From positions 37,153,820-37,217,819 of the forward strand of contig JAKSZT010053764.1 of assembly GCA_026826555.1 (NCBI GenBank): 64,000 nucleotides of DNA, in the 5' to 3' direction. Made by a program: the position numbers and the translations under genes. The stretch's first letter is position 1; every line of letters starts with the position of its first letter. Positions 23,165 through 39,966 of the stretch are shown piece by piece. The notes below the pieces were generated by a model. That model saw only the letters and a list, made by a program, of their open reading frames with translations. It ran no database searches and was not told where the DNA came from. Source of the DNA: Tolypeutes matacus (lineage: Eukaryota > Chordata > Mammalia > Cingulata > Chlamyphoridae).

Positions 23165-23370
23165 CACTCAATTTAGCTTTGGCTAACTGTGACCTTGAGC
23201 AATTTGTTCCCTTTATAAACCACTGTTTCTTTATTTTTTAAATGGAAATATTAATATTATCCACATTACAAAATTATCATGAAGATTCAATGACGTAACA
23301 CCAGAAAGAACACAGCATAAGCTCTGGCCCATGGTAAATGCTCAGTAAAAATTAGCTTTTGTTATTCTTA
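23165..23370 (+). repeat. MIR SINE
   Basis: The order gctttggctaactgtgaccttgagcaa, tttaaatggaaatattaata, gaagattcaatgacgtaac and gcataagctctggcccatggtaaatgctcagtaaa matches the MIR core and tail. Confidence 0.6.
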
Positions 23371-26300
23371 TAACAAACCATGAGATTTCTACTCAAATAG
23401 GTGACTCCATTATTTTGTTTCAAAATCAGTTATTTCTGTGGTGGCGGGAAGGTCCTGGAGGGAATTTGAGTATTTGCTATATGATTCCAGCCCATTGGGG
23501 TGGGCTATTGAGTACTACTTGCATGGGATTCCAAGTGAAACCCTGAAAGCAAGAGTGACATTAGCACTCAAAGGAGGCTCTGACTCAGGTCTGACACTCT
23601 CAAGCACAGTGGGCCATCCCCTCTGTGCAGTCATTCTCCAACTGAATCTCCTGGGAGACTCCTGGGCAGGTAACTTCTACCCATGCTGTTCTCCCCTGCC
23701 TTGGGGGAGCTAGCCAACTTGAATGATGGGAGAGGGGGAGAGAGTAGGGGCGTTAACAGCAACTGCCCAGGTAAGGCTTTGTTGTTCAAATAACAGTCCA
23801 AGATGGGTCCACTTTGGAGTGGAGTGTGTGATGCTCTGCTCCACACAGTCATTCAAGGATCCAAGTTGCTGGAAGTTCTGACATCCTTAACTGATGGCTT
23901 TGAGATTGACACCCAGTGGCAGATGGAGGATCACAACCAGGCAGGGCTTGGAAGCAACATGGATCCCCTCTCACTTAAATTCTGCAGCCATATCTAACTA
24001 CACTGGAGGCTGGGAAATGTCATACATTCTGTGCACAGGCTGAAGAGGAAATGGTTTTGGTGATCAGCTGGCATAAGAAATTTGCAATAATGGGAGATTT
24101 AGAGCAAAATGTGAGCAGTGTATCTTTATCCCTACCAAACCAGGCATGGCTGGAGGATACCTGGTCGGTTGGGGCAACTGCCCTGGGATGCAACTTTCTA
24201 GCTGGGATTCCTTATACTCACTGATAGTGTATGGTTCCCATGACAGTTTATGTTCTGGAAAGAGCATGCACAGAGCAGCCAATGTCCAAACAAGTGTCAA
24301 GCAGACTGACACTTCGCAGTACAAATTATCAAGTTGGTTTTTAGCACCACTCAGTCTTGAATGTATTTTCACTCCTAGGCATCAAATCTTACACTAAAGC
24401 TGATCATCAATGTTGCATGAATGAAGATTGGAAATGTCAAATTCAGGAATAGGGAGGTGACTCAGTATTCAGATTATTCTAACCCTTTACCTGCCCCACA
24501 TTAAATAAGAAAATAAACATTATGAATGGTAAGCAAATTGAGTGTGTAGCATTAAATATTCAATGCCAGAAGGCTCATTTAAAATAATTTTCTTTGTAAT
24601 TTGTAGTTTCCTACCAAAACACAGAGTAATTCATTTTGATGAATTTTAATCTGATTCTTAACGGCAAGTGGGATAGCAGCAATTCTTACTATTTCACCTT
24701 TTCATTATTATAGAGAAACAGGCTAGAGGAGTTACCCAAAAGACGGCATCTGGCTAATCAGCTAAAGCCTTGCTAGTACAGTGTCTAGAAAAGTTGCAAG
24801 GAATGCCTGTGGTTGTAACATAATCATTGAAACCACTCCCTTTTACTCTCAAATGGGTCCTGGCTTGGATGATAGAATGTAGGGTAACCCTATGACTGGC
24901 AGCAGAACTTTGATGAGGCCACTGCTGTTCAGGGTCTGGTTTGCCAGTTTGCAGAGCCAGAAGCTCAGGGTTATTAGGAAACTCGGGATGATTGAGCATG
25001 GGAGGAAGGAAATCACAGGAGACTGGTGCTTAACCAGGACAATAAGTTCAAGTGCAACTGCCAAGCAGAGTAGAAACTGAGGCTGGTTTGTCAGAGCATT
25101 CTCTCCCCTGAAGGGCTGTCTCTTTGCAAAGCCAATGCTCATATCATGATCATAACCCTAATATTTGTGGGTGAGCAAGAATCAGGGTCACCAGAGTTAT
25201 CTGGAGGACAATCTATTTGCAAGGCATGTTTCAATTTCAATACTTAGTACCCACAGAAAGTATGTACTTCGTCTTACTAAGAGTTTGTGTTTATAATCAG
25301 GAAAATGGCCTTGGTTCTCTTTCCAAAGAGATATTTGAGGTGAGCATCATCAAAAGCTGAAGAACATACTGTCTTCTTCCAACCAACCCTCTGTAATTTA
25401 CTAATGTTAATTCCCAAGTTCCCTTACAGTTGATGTCAGTGGCAGCCATCCCCAGATGCCTGAGCTTCATCCAGAAGCAGCCTGCACCACTCCTTCCTTG
25501 GCTGCAATATTGGAAGTTACAGAAATCCTAAAATTCACCAGCATCCTGGCCCACCCCCACCCCAGTTTCAAAGAGATAACAGACTCAAAGGCCAGAAGAG
25601 CATTAAAATAAGCTTTATTAATGGATTGGAGAACACAGCAGGGATCTGAGGTCTAAGGGAGGTTTCTTTCTTCCTCTTTGAAGTGATGAGAGCTGAGCCC
25701 CCTGAGTGGGGCTCACTGCACTTACCCACCCAGTCACATTCAGAGGCTGGAACGTGGAGAGCCGAGTCCTGTCTGGGCCCACCAGGGCAGGTCCTGCTGG
25801 GTCTGTTTACTGCATGTAGACTGGAAGCCCAAAAGGAGGTCCAAGAGAGAAAGAGAGAGAGAAGAAGCAGGAGGACAAGTAAGCAGGGACCTTTAGCATA
25901 TTATCTCTGCCCAGTAGGGAAAGGTGGCTCAAAGAGTCTCAAACCCCAACAATCACAGCCCTCCCTAAAGTCTTCCCCAGAGGTAGATGCTTCTCTCACC
26001 AGCACTTTCCCTCCAGGCTAGGAATGCTGGTAGGAGATCCTTCTCCATTGGGATGAGCAAAGAATGGAGGAATAAAGGAGAAGGTTTCTCTCAAGAAGCA
26101 AGGTTGGGTTAAGAACTGAGCTGCTCAACAAATAAGTAGCCAAGGGCAATTTTGTGCATGAGCCTTCTAGGTTTTGAGCCTCCAGAGCCAAGACCATGAA
26201 CACAAGAGTCTCCTCACTGCCTGAGCATTAACCCTTTCATTTCTTTTCTTTCCTGGAGACTGGACTGCTGAAGACTGCTGAGAAAGAACTCAAGTGGTCA

Positions 26301-28392
26301 CCGCAGCTAGAGTCCGACTCTGCTTGGCACCTTCGACATTCCAGTTGGAACAAGCACCCCTTTTGTTTCATTCAAAGCAATGCCTTCTGATTTAACTGTC
26401 AGGGGTGGAAGCATTAGCTTTGTTTGTGGCAAACCTAAGCTGAGGACTGTCAGACCATGTTGTGTGGAGGAAAGGCTCAATGTGGAACAGATAGACTCTG
26501 CCAGGGCCTGTGAACAGAGAGATGCAGAAATTCAAAGGCAAGTGCCACTGAGTTAAGAGTCTAGTCTGTCTCTCTCTGGCACAGGAAGGTGCCCTTTCTG
26601 ATCATGGGTGAAGACGTACTACTTTCTAATGCTCTGAAATCCTTCTTCCTCTCTGTGATGCAGAACACCTTTCTTCTATTTTTTTTCAATATTTTTCTCT
26701 CTCGAGTTATCTTAATACCATTCATTAGATCATGGCTTTCTTTTAGGTTTGAGTGCATTTCCAATGCTTACATTCCTGCTTTTAGTCTGGGTGACTTCTG
26801 CTGAGGTTTAATCTCATCCAATACCTTCAATTTGTTTCGCCTTTAAAGGGCGGCCTGATTTCATGATCTTAGTTGGCACCTTTCTATAAGTTTCCACCAG
26901 GCTATTTATGCAACTTTGCTTTAAATGAAACTAAATGATTGCAGAAACGTTTTTCCCCAGAGTATTTTTATTAGGGATTCCTGCCACCATATTAACATAT
27001 AAAACAATCTGGATGTTGACATAAAAATGCAAATTTCACTATACAAAGATAAGGCTCCAATCACAGGTAACATGGCCCCATATCTTTAGTATTTCAATGA
27101 AATCAACTCATTTTGAAACTTTCCCAGAGTTGTATTTATAAATATTAGACAAACCACAAAATATATTCCAAATACATAACATTTTACAATATTTTCCAAG
27201 CACAGACAGAAACACATGATACTTTACCTACACTTTTTCATGATCCAACTTGCATTAGCACTAAGGACAAGACTGTGTGTGCATATGTATTTGCCATATA
27301 TGTGTGTATATATAACCACAAATATACATACAGTGGTTTTCATGGAAAATTTAAATCCTTGAGGTCGTGGATTTTACCCACCATAACTGAGAGGGAAAAT
27401 GAACAATAACATACTACAAATTCCTCAATTAGGGCAAAATAACCATCACCATGTTTGTGAAGGACATAGTTGTGTGTATACAAATACACACGTTTACACA
27501 GTTTCATATATAAACACACATATAGCAATAGTATGGAATATACATATACTCACACACTTGCTGTGACCTCTCTATCACACTATATTATATACTGTCCATC
27601 TTTGGAAACAGGCTTTTCCTCATCTGATTCAGGCAACTGGTGACTGTCTGCTAACCAAACTTAAATGGATGTTTCTAAAAGGCTCTGATTCTATGCTGAC
27701 CAAATGTCATTTCAGAATCCTACTTTTACATTGGGTGGCTAGTGTTTAAACTCAGCAGATCCTATTCTGTTGGACTCCTTCACTTAAAAAACATTTCTAT
27801 TCAACTATGACATTTCTGCCTAAGAGAAAAGAGATGTTAGCTGGAAATGTTAAAATAATATGTTTGTTGTTCCTTAACAGAATCTGCATGGTTGAATTAC
27901 ATGTGATATTTATTCTGTTGATATTTTCCAAACATTTTTTACAATGGGCAATATATTACTTCCATAATTTTAAAATGTTACTTAGAATTATTTTTAAAGG
28001 ATAAGTTAGGTGATTTGTCACGGTTAAAACTACAAAGAAAATAATATGATGCATGATCAGAAGGGGGGCTAATTTTGTGCAGACTATGCTGGAGTACCCT
28101 TATGTCAGGAAGTATGACTTAGAAGCCATATGATAAAAAAAAGGGGAAAAATAGAAACTTCAATGTTAAAGCTGGCCATTTGCAAATTTCCAAGATAAAT
28201 TATTGTGGGTTCCAACCATAGAAAATATATTTCTATGTTGCTATCAAAGGTCACATCTTAAACATTCTTTATTTAATAACGCCAAATAAATCTCTGAAAG
28301 CATATGAGAAATAACACTTTTTAACTTAACAGCAAACTTCTATCAGTTTGCTCAGCCGAAGGCTTTATGGGCTGACGTACAAAGCTTATTTT
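23371..28392. other. Unassigned sequence downstream of FRMD3
   Basis: No named repeat or gene is recognised in these 5 kb. Open frames reach about 112 codons (25683-26021 plus) but overlap frames on the other strand and show no domain. 27000-27600 is AT-rich with TATGTGTGTATATA-type runs. It is relatively repeat-poor compared with the rest, so conserved noncoding elements could lie here. I cannot show any. Confidence 0.45.
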
Positions 28393-28407
28393 AAAAATTA
28401 AATATCT

Positions 28408-28600
28408 GGGGAAGTGGCTGTGGCTCAATCAGTGGGGCTCCCGTTTACCATATGGGAGGCCCAGGGTTCGGTTCCCGGGGCCTCCTGGTGAGGGCAGGCC
28501 TGCCCGCGCGGCGTGGTTGGCTGACCCGGCGAGCACAGGCAGCAAGGGGGGGATAAATGAATAAATAAATAAAATCTTAAAAAAATAAATAAATAAAAAT
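28408..28600 (+). mobile_element. Young DAS-type SINE with 15-bp target duplication
   Basis: The tRNA-like head reads GGGGAAGTGGCTGTGGCTCAATC, with CCATATGGGAGGC and the GGTTCGGTTCCCGG B-box. A GC-rich body (gcccgcgcggcgtggttgg) and an AAATAAAT tail follow. The duplication aaaaattaaatatct is exact (28393-28407 and 28601-28615). The exact duplication and intact CpGs imply a recent insertion, about 1.75 kb past the FRMD3 stop codon. Confidence 0.9.
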
Positions 28601-29050
28601 AAAAATTAAATATCTAATAAAGCATCCAGCACGCCATTGGACAAGTAGAAATGAAATGCCCAATTTGGAGATAATATCAATGATAGGGCTGGAGTGTCAT
28701 TAGAGTTAGGGAGAGATCACAGGTGACCCAGCCTCTTCGTAAGTGAAGGCAATAGAACATTTTCAATCCTTAGGAAAATCTCTATGCTCCATGCTCTAAG
28801 CTACATACTCTTTTCTTTTTCACTGGTAAGTACTCTTCATGGGAAGGCATCAGATCCTTATTCCATGGATTTAATGGTATGAAAGAAAGTACTAGAACAT
28901 TTGTCCCCTCCATTGTCTGGTTAGGGAAGTCATCTCACTCTTTCACCCAGGCTGAAATAGTCTATCATCCAATGATTCCTCTCCATTTTTTCTATGGAAA
29001 TTCAAATTATGAATGAATGAAGATCTTAAGGAAAGAAAAAAAAGGGGAAG

Positions 29051-29125
29051 GGGGCGAGTATAGTACAGTGATTTGAGCGCCTGCTTCCCATGTATAAGAT
29101 CCCGGGTTCAATCCCCAGAAAGAAT
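29051..29125 (+). mobile_element. DAS-type SINE, short or old copy
   Basis: gggcgagtatagtacagtgatttgagcgcctgcttcccatgtataagatcccgggttcaatccccag is the tRNA-related head with its B-box. No GC-rich body is attached. A CACA-rich stretch follows at 29163-29190. Confidence 0.7.
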
Positions 29126-29900
29126 ATAGGAAGATTATTAGCTTTTATCAAAAAAAGTCATTCTCTCTCACACATACACACATACACACATACTCACAGA
29201 ATCACAATGAATGGCATTAGGGACCAAAAATTTACCTTAAATTTCTCCACCTTTATTAAGATCCACTTCAGTAGGTTCATGTCATCTCTGACAAGGGATG
29301 TACTTGACCTCACTGAATAACTTATATCACCATCACTTTCATAAAATAGGTCATTTGCCTACCGCCTCTTCCTTCCCAGCCTTACTAGAAATCTTTTTTG
29401 CTACTTTCCATTTGTTCAATGTACAATAATTCACAATCAACTGGCAATCTTGGACCATTTTTCCTTTAAAGTTTCACTTTCCTTTAAAAGCTTTCTGCTT
29501 CCTTAACCAAAATATATGGACGGAATGCAAATGAAAGTAATAAGTCATCCTGTCCAAATACTTTAAAAAATGAACCCCCTGCATCCACTGGATGCTCTCA
29601 GTTTCTACATCCTCCATTCCCATCATGTTTTAGGAGCTTACCCACTACAGTATCTTTTTTATCCATTTTCTGTCTCATATACAGGTATAACAAACTATGG
29701 GACTGTTCAGCTGAAAATATTTTTTAAAACAAACCAGTGCTGAAACATTAAAAAAATTTCCGACATGCCCTTTGTGCATTAGTCTTACAATCTTTCATTT
29801 AAATAACTCCAGGAGGCTTCTTTTTTTGCTAAAAATTTACCAAAATATTTTGAACACATAAAAATTAAAAAAAATTAAAAAAAAAAAAACCCGGCATAAA

Positions 29901-29906
29901 TTTATT
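29901..29906 (-). promoter_or_regulatory. Candidate polyadenylation signal (AATAAA) for FRMD3
   Basis: Reading the minus strand, AATAAA occurs about 445 bases after the FRMD3 stop codon. A very T-rich tract follows within about 15-45 bases (29855-29890 on plus, A-rich), resembling a downstream U-rich element. A second AATAAA lies at 28268-28273 and would give a UTR of about 2.1 kb. The sequence alone cannot decide which is used, so the 3' UTR end is uncertain. Confidence 0.35.
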
Positions 29907-30347
29907 TGTATAGGCATTGGTTAGAGGACATAGTTTTCACTAAGGATTATATTCAAAAACTCTCTCTTGGGTTTTTACTAAAATTCTGAATCTGGACCAT
30001 ATAGCTTGTGGTGGTGCCAACTATTGAAAAGAAAGGAAAATCTAATTTAGTCCAATGTTATGTATTATGATATAATAGATAAACCATGTGTCTACACGAA
30101 AGGAAAAAATAAACATATTTTTGGTTATTTAAAGGCCATCTTTCTGACCAGTAACTAATAACTGTATTTGATTTAAACTTATTTAATTGCAGTGAATTAT
30201 GGAAAGCTAACTTAAGGGTCTGAATAATCAGTTATGAGTAAGGAACACCTGTTGATGGCCCATGACCATTTTGAGAACCAGGCATTTGCTGGAAAAAAAA
30301 AAATCACTAGTATTGAATATAGCCCTTAGTCACATGAGATAGTAATT

Positions 30348-32289
<1,942 letters not shown>

Positions 32290-33115
32290 ATCCTTGACTC
32301 TATTCACACCCCACAGTAGACCTGTCAGCAACTTATGTCTCTGCCTTCAAAATATATCCAGAATCTGACTACTTCTTACCACCTCCATGGCTACCACACT
32401 GGGCTAAGCCAATTATCATTTCTCACCTAGATGCTTGCAATAGCATCCTATCTGGTCTCTCTGCTCCATCCTTTGCTGTTATCAACAAACCAGCTGGAGT
32501 GATCCTTTGAAAATTTAAGGCAGATCATGTTACTCACCTCCTCAAATTCTCTAATGGCTTTTCCCTTTGCTCAGAAGAAAATCCAAGTCCTTGCAATGGT
32601 GTTTAGGGCCTTTCTCCATGTGCCTTCCTCCCTCCTTCTAACCTCTCTCCTTTGCTCACTCCACTCTAGCACAGACCTCCCTCAAACATGCAGTTCCTTC
32701 TCCTACCACAGGGCCTTTGCACTTTCTGTTCCCTCAGCCTCAAAGACTTCTCTCAGATATGTGCACAGCTCTCTCCCTCTTTGCAGGTCTTTAATCCAAT
32801 GTTACCTTCTCAGCAAGGCTTATCCTGGCCTCACAATTTAAATTTTCAATCCCCACCCCCAACACGTTCTATTCACCTCTCCTCATTTATTTTTCTTCTG
32901 AACACTAATTGTCATCTTATAAATTACATATTTTGTTTTCTTTCATTTAGTGTTTATCTCCCTGCTCCCCCTCACCCATCTCTAGAAAATATGCTCCACG
33001 AGGACAGGTATTTCTGTCTCCTTTGTTCACTATTGTATCACTGATACCTATAATACTAGCTGGCACTTAATAGGTGCTCAATAAATATTCACTAAGTGAA
33101 TGAAAGAAAAAATGA
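32290..33115 (+). mobile_element. LINE-2 3' end, near-continuous
   Basis: The L2 blocks occur in order: tctgactacttcttaccacctccatggctacc, tctcacctagatgcttgcaatagc, gtgatcctttgaaaa, caaattctctaatggcttttccc, gggcctttgcactttctgttcc, cacgaggacaggtatttctgtctcc, and the terminal ctggcacttaataggtgctcaataaatattcac. At 0.8 kb it is one of the longest recognisable L2 copies here. Confidence 0.8.
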
Positions 33116-33414
33116 GTGAAATTTGTCAGGGCCTTAGAGGATGAATAAGCTCCTCTGAGACCACAGTGCTTTAGCAGTACACATTGCAGAAAAGCAGAAT
33201 GTCAAAAGGGAAAGAACAAAAAGTTATCAAGGAAAATCTTTGGAAAAGAAGAAAAATTCAGTCTAGTGTTGAAAATTCAGCTTCTATGAATAAAGTTACT
33301 GGGAGGTGAAACCAGATTTTTTTTTTTTTAAGTAGCAGAAAAGATGCTTTACAGATAACTATTTAGTTGCATAAAAGTAAAAGGGTTCTCTAGAATCATC
33401 ATGACCTTTTTTAA

Positions 33415-33650
33415 AAAAAGATTGGTTGCCTGAGTCTGGAGATGGAGGATGGGGACTGACTGCAGAGGATTAAGAGAAATTTAGGGGATAAGAGAAATGT
33501 CCTATTACCTTGATTGTGGTGATGGTTACACCACCATCACCTATATACCGCCAACTGTATAGGTTTATCAAAATTTACAGAGCTGTTAAAAATGCATGAA
33601 TTTTACCACATGTAAATTATACCACAGTAAACTCGAATTCAAAAAGTAGT
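33415..33650 (+). mobile_element. LINE-1 3' UTR-like fragment
   Basis: ggaggatggggactgactgcag, cttgattgtggtgatggttacac, gtttatcaaaatttacagagctgt and ccacatgtaaattataccacagtaaa match the end of old L1 3' UTRs. Confidence 0.55.
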
Positions 33651-34952
33651 CTTCTTGCTGGTATTGTGCAACATACCCAATTAAATCGATTTCACAATAG
33701 ACAGCTATTTTTCCACATTATATGGACATAGCATTACTCAGAATTTTTGTTCTTTCTATGACCAGGTCACCACATTTTAAATAGAGTAAGCTAAACAATG
33801 GAGGCACTTCTGACAAAAACACCTAGGGACTTTAGAGAAGGTGTTAATGGGAGAAAGGATAGGACATCCAGTAAGGTATGATTTGAGGGATCCCCAAAAG
33901 CCCAGTAGTTACTCTTTGGTGTTAGGGCACTAAAGACTTCCATTACATTGAAACCCGCCACATTCTGAGTTTGCACGGTCCCTACTGCCCTCACCTCTGC
34001 TGTGGGGGGGGGGTCTCACCTGTATGTGTAGTACTGACTGGCATGTCTGCCTCCCTGGTAGACCTTGACCTCACAGATGGCATGAAAATGTCCCCTGCAC
34101 CCTGGCACATGAGAGGTACACCATGAAAATATGTTGGGTATTGCATGAATTAGTTGATCAGACTAGTGGACCTAAATTACCAAGGCCAGGGAACAATGGG
34201 GCAGTGGTTGAGGTCCATTCCTGTGGTGGGAAGCTTGCGGAAAACCTGAACTAGAGGGTGCCCTGGGCCAAGGAAAGCAGGGATGACAGAGGGCCACAGG
34301 TTTCCTGAGACACAGGTCCTAGAAATGTTCTAGGTGGTGTTCCCCAAATGGGTGGCACCCAAAACTCCTGCCCCATCCAATATTACCAATTATTCTGAAA
34401 ACCAACCAACCAACAAACAAACAACAAGCTGGGTAGTCAAGCAGACGTTGAAAACGTTGAAAACACTAGATAAAATTTAAGCAGGTTTCTTTATTGCTGG
34501 GCTTTTCAGTGCCATTAATATGCTAATGAACACTGACTCTCTAGAGAGAAGCATTTTCCAGTCTGTTTACACTTTTCTAAATCAGGAAACTTTCTCTCTT
34601 TTTTTTTTTTCCACAGATGTGATATATTTTCTGCAACATTCTGTACTATATCAGTGATTGTCAAACACTTTTGAACTCACACCCCTATTAGCAAAAATTT
34701 TGAGCTTACTCTATATGTAATTATTATATTAAGAATTTATTTATGGTATAAACCATAAAACAAAATCTTTTTTAAAAATAGAAGGATGAGATAAAAAGAA
34801 AGAGCAATAAAAATGTAAAAATAGAAAGTAAAGAAGTTCCAATGTTTTCTCTCCTACCCAATGAAGTGCATGCACCCCACTATAGAAATCATTGGTATAC
34901 AAAGAGGGTTCCAACTCTTTTTCATATTGTGGCTCCCTGGAAAATGACAACA
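33651..34952. other. Unassigned intronic sequence
   Basis: No gene recognised. A G run (34004-34013) and an AACCAACC/AAACAAAC tract (34400-34428) occur. 34600-34740 may hold a degraded DNA-transposon end (cagtgattgtcaaacactttt), but I cannot confirm this. Confidence 0.4.
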
Positions 34953-35581
34953 CAGTTGATTCTCATTCTTTGTGGTAGTTAGTTCTATGAAGTCACTGCA
35001 AAATGATTTAGCAGATACTGAACCATTGCTCCAAGGAGTTAGGCTCTTGACAGCCTCTGGTAACATTTTCATCAATTGATCAATACATAACATTATTTAA
35101 TGTGCCTCTGTTTAAAGACACTTATTTAAAATATATTGTTGTTTCATTAACATTGGACTCTCAGCCAATAATACTGCAACTCATGCCTGAATGAAGCTTA
35201 TCCAACACACACTTTTCCCATAAGGCACACTGCAGCCTTCTTGAGCTTAGGAACACTAGACAGCAATTTGGCACTACCCTGGGGGGCCATTTTAAATAGC
35301 AAAATCACCAACTAAAAGCACAAAAAAGCGAAAGTGTGGCACTAAATATGCCACAGAAAGGACCCTTGTTTACAATATGAGAACTGAAGCAAGAAGGCAG
35401 AGCGTCACCTTGTTCTACCTCAGCTGGGAACATGCACATCTGGCAACTCATATATTCAGCTTCTCTGCATCTCCACAAATGACAGTAAGGTGCTGCAAAT
35501 ATTGATTTGGGAGTTACAAATGGATTTTAGCAAGTAGGCAAATTCACAAATACAGAATCCGTGAATAATGAGGATTGACTG
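34953..35581. mobile_element. Tigger-like (TcMar) nonautonomous DNA transposon
   Basis: Inverted termini: left CAGTTGATTCTCATTCTTTG; right, reversed, CAGTCAATCCTCATTATTC. The interior matches a known mammalian element: actgaaccattgctcc, ggttag-like, aacattttcatcaattgatcaatacataac, gaagcttatccaacacac, ttaggaacactagacagc. It is about 630 bp with no transposase frame. The TA target duplication is visible only on the right. Confidence 0.65.
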
Positions 35582-36479
35582 TATTTACACAGCACACTAG
35601 GGAGGAAAGAGAAGAGCTGCCCAAGCTCCACTCAGTCCCCCCAAAGGTTGAGGAGAACATCTGTGTCCCACAGCACCCTGACTAGTACTCTAGGTCTGGA
35701 GTACTAGAGGGGCAATAAGGACAGACCTTACCTACTTCTCAGATGGATCATGGACAACATCTGTAAATTTGACCATTTTAAAAGCAAGGTATAGACTCGC
35801 AAAAAGTATTTCCACTTTAGAGTTTGTAAATTGCACTGGAAATACTTTATAACTTAAAATGTGAGGACATTTAATGACTATATATGTGTCTTTGGCAAGC
35901 AAACTAAAGTGCCCCCAAACATGAGCTGCCAGACTGAAAATCAGTCCACAATATCAGGAGGGAAAATAGAGCACTAGCAAATGGGTGGAGCCTATAGTTT
36001 CTGGGGTAGACATTATCACAGCACCTAACACAGGGGTCACATAGGCCAATGCCTCCATAGGCCAGGCAGGCATGGAATGTGAATGGGGGTGGGCCAGGTG
36101 TCAGACAATAGGGAGTGGTGGCAACTGGGAAGAATCAGCCATATTGAGCTCCAAATAAAAGCTTTAAAATTCACATTTTAATAAACATCTGTGTGGTCCA
36201 CACAAAATGTACCTGTGTGTCTATTTCGGCAAACAGGTTACCAGTCTATAAATGCTGCTGCAATAAAATCAGCTGGATTCCTGAAATTTCAAATCACCCA
36301 AGTATTCTAGTACTTTGATCTTGGTAACAAAAGTATTCACTTATTTTTCTTGAGATGAGGAAGAGAAAGTAGGCAGAGAAATACATGCTTTCATCCCTTT
36401 CATATTTTCTCTGAGCACTAGTATTAGATGGGAGTTTCATATACTTTTCCCTCATTTCTGTGCACATATGTCAATTAAC
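35582..36479. other. Unassigned intronic sequence
   Basis: Nothing named is recognised. 35930-36250 has a mixed, LTR-like composition (gggtgggccaggtgtcag; caataaaatcagc), but no diagnostic ends were found. Confidence 0.35.
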
Positions 36480-36700
36480 AGATAAGGAAGTTTGTGATAT
36501 AATGGAAAGGGGACCAGACAATGGTTGACTACCGTGGGTTTAGATCCAGACTTTGTCCTTAAAGGTACTTAAAGGTACTTTACATCCTTGGAGTTCAGTT
36601 TGCTTAACTACAAAACAGGAGTAATACCTACCTCTTCAGGCTAGTGTGAGGGTTAAATGAAATTGTGGATGTGTAAGTGCTCTACATAGTAAAAAAAAAA
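36480..36700 (+). repeat. MIR SINE
   Basis: It follows MIR from gtttgtgatataatggaaaggggaccagac through gggtttagatccagactttgtcc, ggagttcagtttgcttaactacaaaacaggagtaatacctacctcttcaggc and gagggttaaatgaaa. A short tandem (aaaggtacttaaaggtactt) lies at 36560-36579. Confidence 0.68.
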
Positions 36701-37219
36701 AGCTAGGGAAATTAGTTACCATATTGCTAAAGAACATTAGATTATAATTCATCTATTATCAAAAAATATCATTTTAGTAACATGTAGATTAATTCATTTT
36801 CTAAGAAGTCAACTATTACAGAGTATAAGGAGAATTATATTATAGTCAGTTATCCATATTTTCTTAATTTTCTTTGTATGATAAACTTTTCTTCACACAT
36901 TCTCTGGTGAATTCTAACATGAATGACCAAAGAGTTGGAAAGACTAAATTACTAAGATTACTTACACAATTTCATTAAATGTATTTTACTTCATCCATAT
37001 AAGAGAAGCCTTGGGCTATATTCACAAAGGTGAATGGCTGAGAACTTTTTTGCTGTTTTACAAGAAATGAAAGATCTAAGAAAATGAAATATCTTTCAAG
37101 CTTATATCAGTCGTGCAACCCAATTAAAATTAGAAAGCACTAAGTAAATGTTAACTATTATATCTTACTGTTCTAAAATACATATGTTTATATATCATTA
37201 TTGTCATTATGCAATTTGA

Positions 37220-37640
37220 AGAAACACCTTACGAAGTGAAATAGCAAGGATCAAAAGATGCTGGTAAGCATTATTCACAATAGACAAAAGGTGGAAACAA
37301 CCTAAGTGTCCATGAATATATGAATGGATAAATAAAATGTGGTATAGACGTACAAAGGAATATTATTCAGACATAAAAATGAATGACCTTTTATATCAGC
37401 ATATAACATGCAGAACTGTGTGGGAGAGAGTGTGGTCTACAATGTGAACTATGGTCCATGCTTAATGGCAAAGCCCCAGGATGTGTACATCCATTGCAGG
37501 TGATGTGCCACACTAATGAAAGATGTTTTTGTGGGATGTTATGGGAGGTGAGGAACATGGAAATCCTTGTCATTTTTGTGTAACATTTATGTAATCTAAG
37601 CATCTTTTAAAATATATATATATATACACACACACATATA
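37220..37640 (+). mobile_element. LINE-1 3' end (ORF2 C-terminus plus 3' UTR terminus)
   Basis: 37270-37390 encodes the degenerate ORF2 C-terminal blocks (ggaaacaacctaagtgtccatg; tgtggtatagacgtacaaaggaatattattcag). 37391-37610 aligns with the window-start L1 3' UTR (aactgtgtgggagagagtgtggtctac; ccaggatgtgtac). An AT/CA tract follows. It is older than the copy at position 1 but of the same lineage. Confidence 0.75.
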
Positions 37641-37644
37641 TAAA

Positions 37645-39962
<2,318 letters not shown>

Positions 39963-39966
39963 TTAG

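Larger units (their letters stand above)
28616..30347. other. Region immediately 3' of the FRMD3 coding end (3' UTR of uncertain length)
   Basis: Apart from the SINE at 29051, no repeat family is named. It is AT-rich and contains the candidate poly(A) signal at 29901. The FRMD3 3' UTR occupies at least the right part. Where it ends is not resolved. Confidence 0.45.

Noticed and set aside
25683..26021. Longest non-repeat plus-strand frame downstream of FRMD3 (112 codons).
   Set aside because: No domain, weak start context and overlapping frames on the other strand; composition does not differ from surrounding intergenic DNA.
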